A stretch of DNA of 64,000 nucleotides from Epithemia pelagica. Taxonomy: Eukaryota; Bacillariophyta; Bacillariophyceae; Surirellales; Surirellaceae. Positions 45,116 through 56,756 of this stretch are shown here, one piece after another; position 1 is the first letter of the stretch, and each line of letters begins with the position of its first letter. The position numbers and the translations under genes are program-made. The stretch covers positions 3,534,001 through 3,598,000 of the forward strand of contig OX337236.1 in the NCBI GenBank assembly GCA_946965045.2, read 5' to 3'. The notes under the pieces are model-generated. The model ran no database searches. It was not told the origin of the DNA and saw only the letters and a list, made by a program, of their open reading frames with translations.

Positions 45116-46255
45116 ATGACAACGATACTGAAAGAAGAAGCATGGCAGTCGGGCCTTGTCCTGTTAGACGAGACACCTGAATGGAATTTCGAGGACTGGC
45201 CTCCTCTTGTGGGTGGATGGCGTGCAGGTCATGCTTCGGTCGTACTGAATCATACCGATAACAACCAAGAACAAACGGTCGTCGTGTTGGGTGGATATCC
45301 ACCAGGTCAAGGCGAGCTAGATTCCATTCTTGTCTTAAACTTGGCAGAATCAAACAAGCAGTGGCGAGAAGGGCCACCCATGAACAAGAAACGTGCTGGA
45401 CATGCCGCTGCTGTGTGCAATGGAGGCATTTACGTGATGGGAGGAGACAATGGAGGTTCAGATTTGAATTGCATGGAACGAATCGACGCCAATGATTTGC
45501 TTCGATCATCCTTAACAACCACCACCACGCAGGATAGTCATTGGACAACATTGAATTGTCGCTTATCAACGCCACGATGGGGATGTGGTGCAGTCGCGGT
45601 TCACAACAGATACATCGTTGTAATGGGTGGCTACAACGATCGTTATTTGTCGTCGGTGGATATTATAGATACAAACAACCACACTGTCACTGCGGGACCA
45701 TCCATGACTGTTCCACGACAACTTTGTGGCAGTGCGGTGATTGGCCACCGCATCTTTGTCGTTGGAGGTTGGAACGGTAATGAATATCTTGACTCGGTGA
45801 AGTATTTGGACTATGCAACACCCTTTGACAATGATGAGACAGAAAAGGAGATAGGCTCGACGTTCATGTCTTTCTCGTCCACTTGGATCACTCAGTCGGA
45901 GTTGAGGCTTTCCAATCCACGAAGTTGTTATGCAATGGTTGCCGTGGGATCTTGTCTAGTGGTGACTGGAGGATACGAATCATCCGTGGAGGTCTTGGAT
46001 ACGAACCGCAACTGCGTGTGGAATCTTCCACCATTCGCATATCACCGCGATGGCTGCAGTATGGTGACTGTTGCCAATCAAGTTGCCGTGATTGGTGGAC
46101 TCCGCAATCCTTCCTGTGCAACATTACCACTTCTGGATAGAAATTCATGGTGTTTTTGTCGACTCTGTGAGCAGCAACCGAACGGATGGCATCATTCTCT
46201 TGAACGTGTGGGTATCCGAGATGATGATATCTCACCCTTCTTCACCTCGGCATGA
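45116..46255 (+). CDS. Kelch-repeat protein K11
   Basis: 379 residues, starting MTTILKEEAWQSG; six blades, all with Gly-Gly (VVVLGGY, VYVMGGD type, IVVMGGY, FVVGGW, VVTGGY, AVIGGL). It ends ISPFFTSA at a TGA formed where relatives read ACATCAGCT, so the basic tail is missing, as in K2, K6, K9 and K12. Confidence 0.83.
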   Translation: MTTILKEEAWQSGLVLLDETPEWNFEDWPPLVGGWRAGHASVVLNHTDNNQEQTVVVLGGYPPGQGELDSILVLNLAESNKQWREGPPMNKKRAGHAAAVCNGGIYVMGGDNGGSDLNCMERIDANDLLRSSLTTTTTQDSHWTTLNCRLSTPRWGCGAVAVHNRYIVVMGGYNDRYLSSVDIIDTNNHTVTAGPSMTVPRQLCGSAVIGHRIFVVGGWNGNEYLDSVKYLDYATPFDNDETEKEIGSTFMSFSSTWITQSELRLSNPRSCYAMVAVGSCLVVTGGYESSVEVLDTNRNCVWNLPPFAYHRDGCSMVTVANQVAVIGGLRNPSCATLPLLDRNSWCFCRLCEQQPNGWHHSLERVGIRDDDISPFFTSA

Positions 46256-48469
46256 GCTCGTAAACGAGCAAGGCCCAATACATGCCAGAATGATAGAGGG
46301 AATGATGAAGCCTAGCCGTTTATTTCTCGAGTGGTTGACTTGTTTTCTACATTCGATTGCAATCTTAGAACCTAGTAGGTAGTTACTCAAAAGTAGAAAG
46401 AACATGTTGCAAGAAAGAGGGTGCTTGTTTGTTGTCAAAGATGTGGAAAGAACGACCAATTTTTTGTCTCTTAAAGTGGTAGTGCCAGGGCTTTGTGGTG
46501 GCATCTTGACACTTTGTAGGACACAGAGACATGGTCCATGGATCGGCAGCCGTCAAGGGACGCCGGAAGCCGACAGTGGTGCACTCCAGAAAGGACGAGT
46601 TTCGCATCGATTTCGTAGCCAAGGGCAATACGGTTGGTCGCCATTTTGTGTCCACTACTATTGAGTAGTGTAGAGTACTCTTAGTGTTCGTGACCGGGCA
46701 AATTCAGGCATGTATTTTTGACATTGTGGTTGCCGTGACTGTCAAGGGTGCGCCATCTTGTCGTTTCTTGGCTTGGGATGCTGTTGCTACGACACCATTT
46801 TGCTGTGGACCACCACCATTGGCGGATCATCTGTTACCATCCAAACAATACCTGAAGAACACCGATGGAGACTCTCCGCAGTAATCGGTTGTGATATTGG
46901 TGGACTTCTTGTCTGGTTTGAGTAAAGAAGCATGTGTAGTCCTGGCGGTTCTTGCCGCATCGGCTTGTTCCTCTTGTGGTTGGTTCCTCCTTGTTGGAGC
47001 GACAAATCACTCGACGCGGTGAAGGTAGTGGTGGTGCTACTGTGTCAGTCGTTTCAGTCTGGGGTGCTGGTGGAACGTGTTCCAAAATAACCAACTTGTC
47101 GTGGTTGTCGTTACTTGGTCCACACCAATTGCCGATGATCGATCGAAACCAATCATTCAGTACTATTGGATATTGCGAGAAGGAGGACAAAACGGGATGC
47201 CTGTTGTGCATCCTACGATTGTTGTTGTTGCTGTTTTGGTCCTGTTGGTGGATCGGGAATCATGATTTTTCTTTTCTTGTCATGCTCCTTGATGAAAGAG
47301 CAGGATGGTTGTCGTCATCATATCGTAGTACAATCAAGTGACTGCATTGTCTTTGCTCCTTTCCTCCACGAACCATGAGTTTCGACATATGGTCGTGCTC
47401 CATGTTTTGGCTTGGTTCATGGTCGTGGTCGATGAATCCGACAAAAGGACGAAAAGGAAGAGTAAAAGCACGAATGGAGAAACCTTGTGGACCCTGTAGC
47501 CCGCTTCTCTGATGGTTCTTTTTTAGAAATCGAGCATAATTGGTTGCTGCTGCTCTACATTCCTCGTCGTCATGTGAAGAACGAATCATTGTTGATTGAG
47601 CAAAGACGGAATGGAACTGTCGTTGAGAAGCAAGGGGAAGCAACCAGTCTCTCGACTGGCACTACCAGGTCGACAGTTGTTCAATGGAACTTGGTGTGGG
47701 TGCCTCTTGTCGTCTGTTGTTGGTTCAAAAAACATCGCGGTACCCTATTCTGGCCTTTGGAGGAACGGGAAGCAACACTGCAAGAAGCGCCTGAAACGTT
47801 CTTGCAATTGGACTGTTAATCTTGGTCATCCGTTCGTCGGAGCTACTATCTTCATTTTTGTCAGTGTCCTTCTCTTCGTCCTGTTTGCCGTGTTCCGACT
47901 GGCTAGCATGTATGATGGTACTGCATCGTTTGTTTTGGGGGATCTGATGTCTAGTCATTCGAGATCTGCAATGGGAACCGCCAATTTGCTCATTCTTGAG
48001 AATTTGCGATTCTTGTCGCCGTCTTGTCTTATGAGTTCAGTCACTCCATCTTGTCGATGAACGGTCTTCTCTTCAGGCTCGATACTAACATATATACTCT
48101 TGTTTGTGCTCTTACTGCCTTGTCTCCTCGAATGCAGGCGTCTGCTGCTGTTGCAACAAGGAAAGCGACTCAAAATGGGATAAATGGCATGTTCCTTCTG
48201 GTCCATCATGTCGTCGAATTCTCGTCTCTGTGTAGTTGTGCTTGTGACCTTGTTTCCGTCACAAAGTGATGCCCATTCGAAGTCAAGAAGACCACTCTCT
48301 GTTGTTGTTGTTGTGAGCAGTCTGTATGGACGAGATGACTCAGAAATTAGGGATTGTTGATCTGTGGATGTTGGATTACCAATCTGTGGACCTCTTCGTC
48401 ACATATTAGGATGTCGCTCTCTCGTCGTCGTATTATATCAGAGCGAAAGATACTTTTGGGGGCTTGTCA
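46256..48469. other. Intergenic region with diverged ankyrin-block remnant
   Basis: About 46300-46640 and 47420-47540 resemble the start of the ankyrin blocks (GAATCCGACAAAAGGACGAAA). A + strand frame at 47596-48060 (154 residues) has one strongly hydrophobic stretch, ATIFIFVSVLLFVLFAVF, which could be a membrane helix, but nothing else supports a gene. Confidence 0.35.
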
Positions 48470-48560
48470 TGTAATCTATGTGCGATTGACTGCCATTCAT
48501 CGTACCGTCTCCACGCGTTGCTTTGTTACAAATATCGACGTTGTAGAGCGCCCCGTGACC

Positions 48561-49637
48561 ATGACAACGACTCTGCAAAAGCAAGCATGGCAGTCGGGCC
48601 TTCTCCTTTCGGAAAAGACACCAGAGTGGAATGAAGACGACTGGCCTCTTCTTTATGGTGGATGGCGTTTGTTTCATGCTTCGGTCGGACTCGATCATCC
48701 CGATGAAGACGACAATAACAACAACAAGGGACAAACGGTCGTCGTGTTGGGAGGTTTTCAACAAGGTCAAGGCCATGTCAAGTCGGTGCTTGTATTGTAT
48801 CTGGCAGACCCAGACAAGCAATGGCGAGAAGGGCCACCCATGAACCAGAAACGTGCTGGACATGGCGCTGTTGTGTGCAACGGAGCCGTCTACGTGATGG
48901 GTGGAAGCAATGCAGGTTCAAGTTTTGATTGCATAGAACGAATTGGCTCCACTGATTTGCTGCAACCATCTTCGACTTCAAGCATCACGCGTAAAAGCAG
49001 TTGGGTGACATTGACATGTCGTTTATCAACGGGCCGATGTGGATGTTGTGCTGTTGTGGTTCACAACCGATACATCGTTGTAATGGGTGGCTGGAACAGG
49101 GGTACATTGTGGTCGGTGGATATTATTGATACAAACAACCATACTGTCATTGCAGGACCAAGCATGACTGTTCCTCGACAATTGTGTGTCAGTGCGGTCA
49201 TTGGTAACCGCATCTTTGTTGTTGGAGGCTGTAACGAGGACGGCAATCTTGACTCAGTGGAGTATTTGGACTTCGCAAGGCCATGTGATCATGAAAAGAC
49301 AAACAAGGACACGGCTACCACATTGATTCCCTTCTCATCCACTTGGATTACTCATTCTCACTTGGTGCTTTCTAATGCACGAAGTTCTTGCGCAGTGGTT
49401 GCGATGGGCTCTTGTCTGGTGGTGGCGGGAGGACGAGGCAATTCAACTGTGGAAGTCTTGGATACGCACCGCAACCGTGTGTGGAATCTCTCGCTGTTGG
49501 GAAATGGCCGTGAGGGGTGCAGTCTAGTGACTATTGCCAATCAAATCACCATGATTGGTGGATGTGAGAATCGTACCAGTGCGACATTTTCATTAGTGGA
49601 CAAGCATACGTGGTGTTTTCGACGATTATGTGGGTAG
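48561..49637 (+). CDS. Kelch-repeat protein K12, C-terminally truncated
   Basis: 358 residues, starting MTTTLQKQAWQSG; blades 1-6 keep Gly-Gly, but blade 6 has drifted (MIGGCENRTSATFSLVD). It stops at TAG in RRLCG where relatives have Glu-Gln-Gln, a CAG-to-TAG change as in K6. Remnants of the tail follow in the same frame for about 20 codons. It is the last kelch gene of the array. Confidence 0.78.
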   Translation: MTTTLQKQAWQSGLLLSEKTPEWNEDDWPLLYGGWRLFHASVGLDHPDEDDNNNNKGQTVVVLGGFQQGQGHVKSVLVLYLADPDKQWREGPPMNQKRAGHGAVVCNGAVYVMGGSNAGSSFDCIERIGSTDLLQPSSTSSITRKSSWVTLTCRLSTGRCGCCAVVVHNRYIVVMGGWNRGTLWSVDIIDTNNHTVIAGPSMTVPRQLCVSAVIGNRIFVVGGCNEDGNLDSVEYLDFARPCDHEKTNKDTATTLIPFSSTWITHSHLVLSNARSSCAVVAMGSCLVVAGGRGNSTVEVLDTHRNRVWNLSLLGNGREGCSLVTIANQITMIGGCENRTSATFSLVDKHTWCFRRLCG

Positions 49638-51459
49638 CAGCCCAGCGTATGGTATCATTCTGATATCCCACCGTTCTCCACCTTGATATAAGCTCATAAA
49701 CGAGCAAGGCCCACTACGCACCGTGGTGATGAAGGGCAGGATATATCATGAATTGTGCAACACGTTGCATTGATCTCCTACACTAGTGGAACTATAGAAT
49801 AATGATTTTGTTGCCAAACACTCTTCTTGCTTCCTATGACATTGCTATCTATTGAGATACCATGAACGCCGCTTTACTAGTTAAATGAGACGATACAGTG
49901 CCGTCTGGCATGACATCGCTGTTCCCCCCAAAAAGGAGTGGAGCCAGGCTAATGGATGCATACACAATGGTACCAGGCGTCTCTCCTGTTGAATGGGTGG
50001 AGTGATCTGGCTGTTGAAGATGATGGTTGTGCGCCTGAAACACCTAGTCGGAACCATCAATACCAAACAATGGCAACATATACAAACATGCCAGCGACAC
50101 GCACGCTTCTCCTCTGCGGTTGTAAAGAAGGCAGAGCGACTCGTCGGACGATGGTCTTGGATTCGGCCATGCGTCAGTTTGTAGGTCCGGTCATTCTATG
50201 ACGCGTGCCTCTTGATGCTCGTGTTTTCGGGTGGCAGTCGTTGTTAGGAAATTTGTCTTTAGAATTTTTGCACGACCATGGCAGTGCTGCGACATGCCCA
50301 CCCACCACCTCGTGTCCAAGTATGGCTCTCTTCAGTGTGTCCACACTTTCAACCAGACGGCTTTTCCCTTGCAACGTGTTCTTCTTCCTTGTTGGATTCT
50401 GGTTGGTTTTGTTCGTTCATTTTCCACAGCAACACACGTCTACGATCATCATGGACGGAAGGATATTTGTATTGCCATTCCGTCGTTGCCGGTAAAGTAC
50501 CAGTGATGGTTGATGTGCGACGGACGGATCATTACCACTGAACTTTTGGTTTGTTTGTTGTTGTTTTTGGAGCTTGTCCTGGTAACGTTCGGGCCACACG
50601 AAGCTCTCTCTTCCTCTTTCTTGGTTTTTTCAATGCAGAACAAAGGATTACGGTCGTGGTTCCTCAGCCTAGGGTGCTTCATTGTCCTCGTTTCCTTCTC
50701 TTTGCTCTTGTTGTTGTAGCAGAGTGCCTCCAGGGACTTGAGACTTGCCTTGGTGCGAATGCAATCGGGTGGCTTGATCATGTGTGATGCTTGTTGGAGA
50801 TCTTGTGCTTCTTGCTTTTCAATACAGAAGTTGCCCTTTCCACTTGAACTTGCGGGTCCACGCAAACTCTCTTGCGCTCCTCGATCCTCGATCGGTCCCT
50901 TTTTGGTGCTGATCAATTTTGGCAACCCCATCTCGTCGTTGATGTCAAATCGTCGTGTCGTCTCTCGTTGTCATGCAAAAAGACTTCTCAGCGGTGGACT
51001 CGTGAAAGACTTTTCAATCTTGTGAAAAGAAAGTGGGGTCGTATGTGATGATCTGGAAAGGTATCTTTTGATGCCGAATGCCTTCCACGTGGCGTGTGGA
51101 GACAGAGCTGAATCTTTTGTGAAGAAGAAACAGAGAAGAAGAGAAGAAAAGAAGAAAAGAGGGCGTCTACTATCATTGTGAAGGCGTTTTCCGTTCCACC
51201 CGATGAGTTGTTCGTAGAATGTCCGAATGAGGCGGCCGTTCCGTTGAGGGAGGTTCCCATGGTCATTCGGAGGAGTTCCGGTTTGCAGTCTGTGGATACT
51301 GCTAGGGACCAATGTAAACTGTAGTGCAGATTTTGTTACTTCTCAAATTATGGCTAGTTACTAAGTTGGGTGTAGTGTGAGATCGATATTTTTTGAGTGT
51401 GTGTGCTGAAGGGACATGGTGGAGGCGCATGACCGCTGATACTCGCCCTTGATCGAGGG
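49638..51459. other. Intergenic region between kelch array and copia element
   Basis: About 49920-50050 is a diverged copy of block V. About 50276-50325 matches 4202-4250 (CAGTGCTGCGGCATCCCCA type). The rest is unrecognised. The 3' LTR of the copia element would be expected near 51350-51459, but without a second copy it cannot be delimited. Confidence 0.4.
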
Positions 51460-52167
51460 CTACCAACCCATAATTTTCTTGCGGGCTGTTTCAAAAGGCA
51501 CCGTGTCAAGTGGCTTGGTGAAGGTGTCGCCAAGTTGGTCGGTTGTGGCAATGGCCTTCATGAAGATACCATTGGGATCAGAGCTGTTGGGTGAACTGAG
51601 ATGTGAGCGAAACCAGTGATATTTGATGCCGATGTGTTTGCTGCGTGGTGTCATACGTGGGGGATCTTTTGTGGCCAGTTGTAAGGCGGCTTGGTTGTCC
51701 TCCCAGACGGTACAGACGAAGCTGGGACCAGCTGCATTGAGGTGCAAGTGCTTGATGATTTTGGCCAATTGATTCCGTAGAGGCAGTAGGGTACGCATAC
51801 TTGTTGAAGCAGCAATATATTCGGCCTCCATGGTGGAGAGGGCGATCTCTGTTTGAAGTTTACTGCTCCAAGTGATAGGAGATTGTCCAATAGTGATGAT
51901 GAATCCGGTTCTGGAACGTACAGAGGTGGGATCGTCGGAGTTTTCGTTGCTCCAGAGACCAGCGAAATCGGCGTCCACGTAGCAGTGTAAACTCAGGTCT
52001 TTGGAGGGTTGTAGAATGAGTCCTCGTTTGGCGGTTCCCATTAGGTAGCGACCGATTCGTTTGAGTGCTTCGCCGTGCAATGCTGTGGGATTATTGCTAA
52101 ATCGCGCTGTCTGGTTAATTGCGAAAGCACAGTCAGGTCGTGTATTGTTGCCAAGGTAGAGGAGCAT
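51460..52167 (-). pseudogene. Copia Pol, RNase H part (frameshifted 3' portion)
   Basis: Continues Pol in another frame. The true joint lies upstream near 52220, since the peptide NYRSVVGMLLYLGN, typical just after copia RT, is already in this frame. RNase H residues include YVDADFAG, TMEAEYIA and KHIGIKYHWFR, ending near GDTFTKPL. RNase H removes the RNA strand during reverse transcription. Its stop is just left of 51480. Confidence 0.85.
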
Positions 52168-52169
52168 TC

Positions 52170-55100
52170 CTACAACCGATCGGTAATTGTAGGTAGCGTT
52201 GAGTGGCTCACCATCGTTTTGGTTGCGGGTGTTGGTTTGGGATTAGATTTCTCCAGACCCAATGTGTTGATGATGCTGCGTGTGAGATGAGGTTGTCGTA
52301 GTTCGACGGTTCCGTTATCGTGGTGTTTGATCTCGACACCGAGGTACGTTGGGAGGTCACCGAGATGTTCGTAGTCCATCTTCAGTTTTGTGAGGCCTTC
52401 AAGGATCCGGTTGACACTCGCTTCGTCATGCCCACAGATCACTGCGTCATCCACATAGGTGATCATGACACATCCTAGTCCGATGAACAAGCAGGGATCT
52501 GATCCATCGGGCTTAAGCCCAATTTGCTCCAATTTCTCCCGGAGGTAGTCATACCACAAGCGTGGCGCACGACAGTCTCCATACAGACTCTTCGTAACTT
52601 CCAGCACCTTATCGCGTTGTCCGGTGCCATACCCTTGGGGCAAGTTGACGTAGAATGGTTCTGGGAGATCCGACTGCACGAATGCGTTTTTGAAGTCGAT
52701 TGACACAGTGTGTAGCTTGTGTTGTATCGACAAGTTCAGTAGGAGACGAACCGTTGGCCAATCAATCACTGGGGCGAAGGTATTGTCGCGGCTGAAAGAG
52801 GCCTTCTGTTGGTCGCCTCGGACGACCAGTCTGGCTTTGTAGCGTGATATCGTTCCATCGGGTTTACGTTTTCGTACGAACGTCCACATGACGTCAACAA
52901 TCTCTTTACCATTTGCCTTGGATCGTGGAACAAGCTTGAAGGTTTGCTTTGCTTCTAGTTCGTTGAGTTCCTTGTCCATGGCGGCGATCCATTTGTCTTG
53001 TTCCTCACGTGAAAGCATTCGGATGTCGAAGTAGGACGGTGCATCCTCATTGATGGCCTTGGCGTTGAAAAACAATGGATGCCAATCGTCGATGATTCCC
53101 AGTGGTGACTGGATCTGGGCGAGCAAGTGTGAATCGAAGGTTGAGGATAACTTGTCTGGGTGCAGAGACGTTGGAAAGTCCCATTGGAGGGAGTTAGCGT
53201 AGTGTCCGAATGCCACAGGGTCGTCGTTGATGGCAGACATTGAAAAGCATCGGTCTTGGGAGCTAACATGTGTCCAGACACTGTCTTGAGTGCCATGGTC
53301 CTTGTCTGGGAATCGTGTGGGAGCGCGACGTTGTCGTTGAGGACGTGCTGCTGGTGGTGGTACAGACTCACCCAGTGTCGATCCAACTGGTGATCCGTCG
53401 ACCTCGCCCGATTTTGAAGATGGTAATGGAGTCGGTAGTTCCTCGTCCAAGTTCAATGGAGGTGGGTCGATATCGTCGTCAAGGGGGTCGAAAGAATCGG
53501 AAGCTTCGGCCGTCTCGTGGAGTGGTGAGAGAGGAGTGTGATCGTCCAGCTGGAGGGGTGACTGTGAATCAAGGGTCGTCCGGCGATGATTACGACCAAG
53601 AGCTAACGGTGTACTAGGTGTTGTAGGACTGTCGTGTGACGGTGGCTGTGCCTGCTCGCCCTCGGGGACACTCGGGACTGGAAGGGACGGAGTGTCATCG
53701 AAGGAAACGGTAGGGGAAGACCAAATCGAATCTAAGTCGGGCATAGGCCCATCGCGTACCGGGTCGTGGTCATCCAAGTAGTGGTCACGGGTAAAGAAAT
53801 CCGGCAAACTGTTATCGGAAGGGAAAGACCATGTACTGTTGACAGACATGAATAGTTCATCATAAACCACGTGGAACTGAGGTGAAATGTGGCCAGTATC
53901 CAGGTTCCGAATCATTCCAACCAAGCTTGAATGCTGTGAAGAAAAACCAAGGAACTGACCACGTCGCGAGCAACGGGCCCACTTGGGAAGTTTCTTACCA
54001 TCTTGTAGTTTAGGATCTAAAACGTAACTAGGACAGCCCCAAACACGAACGCGACGTAACAGCGTGCAGTCAATCTTGGATCCAGAGAAAACTTCCATCG
54101 GTGACAGATTCGTATCTTCATGAGGAACGTGGTTGTAAATCCATGTGGCGTACTCAACAGCCATGGGCCACAAGGACGGACAGAAAGCGGACGGCCATCG
54201 GATGTGGCAGTGAATCATCATGGCCCGTGCCATGTAGGTGACAGTCTGTATTGCCCGTTCAGCTCCGGCATTTTCATGATGGGCACCAACGCCAGACAAT
54301 GTGCTTGTTGGAGACGGAAATGTGTTACGGTCAGCCTTGATAGATTCCTGAAAGGCATCAGAAGTAAAGACGCCATTGTCGGAATGGTAGCGATGAACCT
54401 GTCGTCCAACTTGGAGAAGAGAAGTTTCGAACTGGTTCTTTGAAATGATAGTGTCGCTACTACCAAGTGAGACTTGAGGGTAACAGAAGATCGCCTTTGA
54501 GCCGTGATCAAAGAAGATTGTACCTCCTACGAAGCGATGCTGTGGTCGTTCTCGACCTCGAGTATGCCACAAGCGTCCACGAACGGTAGATTCGAAATGA
54601 TCCATGGAAACCAATTCACCTGGAAGGAGTTTTCGATCGGTTGGCGTCAGGTGACCGGCCTGGGGATGCGGAACGTTGGCTTTTGTTTGCGTTGGACGTC
54701 GTCGAGCCTTCGCGTATAAACATGCCAAACATTTGGGAGCTTCACAGGTGCCACTGCTCTTGAAAGTGGCAGGAAGGCATGATGGTGTCATGTCGTCGGA
54801 ATCAGAAGTCGAACTGTCTCGGTACAAACGCTGGATGCGACGCATATGGACGTGACCCAAACGTTGATGATCCAACAAAAGCTGCTTTTGAGGTCGACTC
54901 AGATTGCGATTGGATGCATCCAAAGGATTGTCTTCGTGTTCGGATAAGAATTGGTGCAAGGTTGGTGGTGATTCGACCAATGCTCTGTCTTCTAAATGGC
55001 AACGACACCACTGATTGGACCCACAACAACAATCAACCGGTCGGTGTTGAGGCGTTGTATGACTGGCGGCCTTGATATTCTTGACACGAACGATTGGAAG

Positions 55101-55538
55101 GTTGCTTGAGTAGTCGATGGGAACGGTGATGCGGCGTTCACTGTTCTTGTCAAGCATGATGCTTGCGAAGGACTGATTGCTTACGAAGGTTGGAAATCGC
55201 TGATCCTGTCGGAGATATGAGGCATTAATTTGAGGGGAACATAGTCGTGTTCCAGCGGCCTTGCAAAGATTGGCAGGATAAACCCATCGACGTATGGAAC
55301 CGTCCTCATGAATAGCGTCATATCCAACAATCCCTGTGCCAATAATGGGAAATCGGTTGTCACTTGCGGCAGTTGACATGGAGCCGTAGTTTCCATACTC
55401 CAACTCGACAAAGTCATCTTCGTTCATGGTTAAACCGGTTGAGGCGCCAGTGTCGAGGATAATTGGCACCACAGGATCTGTTGAAGCATCGCTTGTTGTT
55501 GTTTGGTAAACGGTCATGGTAGAGTCAATATGATGCAT
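52170..55538 (-). pseudogene. Copia Pol, protease-integrase-RT part
   Basis: 1,122 residues. Aspartic protease DTGAS at 29-33; integrase zinc-binding region from about 225 (HQRLGHVHM, then CLACLYAK); integrase catalytic residues in SMDHFE, YHSDNGVF and HHENAGAERA; a long Pro/Ser/Asp-rich linker; reverse transcriptase from about 860 (WTFVRKRKPDG, SIDFKNAFVQ) with YVDD near 1030. It ends prematurely at TDRL: in a run of four A residues near 52222 (minus strand) one base appears lost, putting the rest of Pol out of frame. It could be a real mutation, a sequencing error, or less likely a programmed shift. Confidence 0.9.
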
Positions 55539-55805
55539 GGCATATCGGTACGTGTATCAAGGTGTATTGCTGTTGGCACGCAAAAGGTTGCTAAAATCCG
55601 GACCAAGTCGGTAAATGTGAGGATCATTGGACAAAGGTAAAAGGGTGTCTCGTGGCAAAAGGCGACGTTGATGTCCATTGTAACAATCAACCGTGGTGTC
55701 GTAGCGGCGTAGAGCACGCATTATCGGCCATGTATTCCAATCCGCTTCGTGTCGTGAATCACGCCATGTCTTGGTTCTTGCTCGTGCTTTCGTAGTATGC
55801 TCGCC

Positions 55806-56756
55806 CCTAAGGGTTTTGCTAGAAATCGACCTTTTTGTCGTGCGCACTAAGTTCATTCTGTAGAATCACATGCGCGACCACAAAAAGGTCAATTTTGAAT
55901 CACTGTATTGTTGCGTGCGAAATTTTAGTGCGACCACAAAAAGGTCGATTTCGACCACAAGAAGGTCGATTTGCAAACCTACATTAACTCTCCATAGTAA
56001 ACCATATTCCTTCTTGTCGCTCAAAGATTTTGAGGTGAATGATCTCTGGTGTTAGGGCCTTTTCAGTTTTTGAGGTGAATGACCCTCTTTAGGGCCTCTT
56101 TTTTGGCTGCAAAGGGTCATACCTCCCAAACCTATTTTGACCATAGGAACGACAACAGCCACCATGGAGTTTGACGATTACTTGGGGCTTGTGGACTTTG
56201 CCACACCCTGTGGTTTGGTCTGTAAGCTCTGTGGTGGTGGTTTCCGAGCAAACATGAAGTGTCTTGCCCGCCACGCCAAGACCTGCTCCAAAATTCATGG
56301 GGTGTCCTTTCGCTTTCCTGGGAGACATCTTGGTAACAAAATACACACTCTTGTGGAGAATGCCAACAACCAACCATTTGATTGTTTCATTCATGAGTCA
56401 AATGATACAAGAATCAAGTATTTCTGTAGTGACTGTGACAAGATGTTTCATGTGAAGCTTTTGTGCAAGAAGCACGTTGCTGGTTGTTGCGCTAGTGCCA
56501 AAGTCATTGCCAAGACTTTCCTCAAGCTGAAGTGTGGATGCTTCATGCCAAGGCCCCAAAGAGAAACCATGCAGCAAGAAACCAACTGGACCCCAATAAT
56601 TCAAGTTGAGAATTCAATATTCACCATGCCGCTGCCCTGCAGTAGGTTACCCAACGAGTTTGCAAGTTCGATTGAACCATTATTGCATCCAAGCGACACT
56701 TTGGGAAGGTGGCCCGATGTACTGAGTAATATGATTCCTGGCACGTTGGAGAATGC
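55806..56756 (+). mobile_element. Array unit 1
   Basis: From 55806 to about 56210 it matches 60596-60985 (unit 3b), with an extra 16 bases near 55825. The 5' part has repeated phrases like GGTCGATTT and TGAATGACC..GGGCCT. It contains the coding segment from 56164. Confidence 0.75.
56164..56756 (+). pseudogene. Zinc-finger protein fragment, unit 1
   Basis: 198 codons from MEFDDYLG to TLENAL, then cut by the next unit. Two fingers: CKLCGGGFR...HAKTC (C-x2-C-x13-H-x3-C) and CSDCDKMFH...HVAGC (C-x2-C-x12-H-x3-C). By position this is the N-terminal DNA-binding part of a larger element protein. Its sequence differs from the unit 2 protein, so it belongs to another subfamily. The open frame runs on to 56790 through the junction, but those residues belong to unit 2's leader. 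Confidence 0.7.

Larger units (their letters stand above)
51460..55805 (-). mobile_element. Ty1/copia retrotransposon, 5'-truncated
   Basis: Gene order protease-integrase-reverse transcriptase-RNase H identifies Ty1/copia. It reads right to left. The 5' LTR and gag are missing: the element ends abruptly at about 55805, where the CCTAAGG-bounded array begins. Pol is split by one frameshift. It is therefore a dead copy. Confidence 0.88.

Noticed and set aside
51350-51459. 3' LTR of the copia element
   Set aside because: An LTR is expected here, but the other LTR is missing and no boundary motif can be fixed, so it is not annotated.
55557-55856. Minus-strand 99-residue frame as copia gag
   Set aside because: It crosses the copia/array junction at 55806, so its N-terminal part belongs to another element. 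No zinc knuckle or gag feature is visible.
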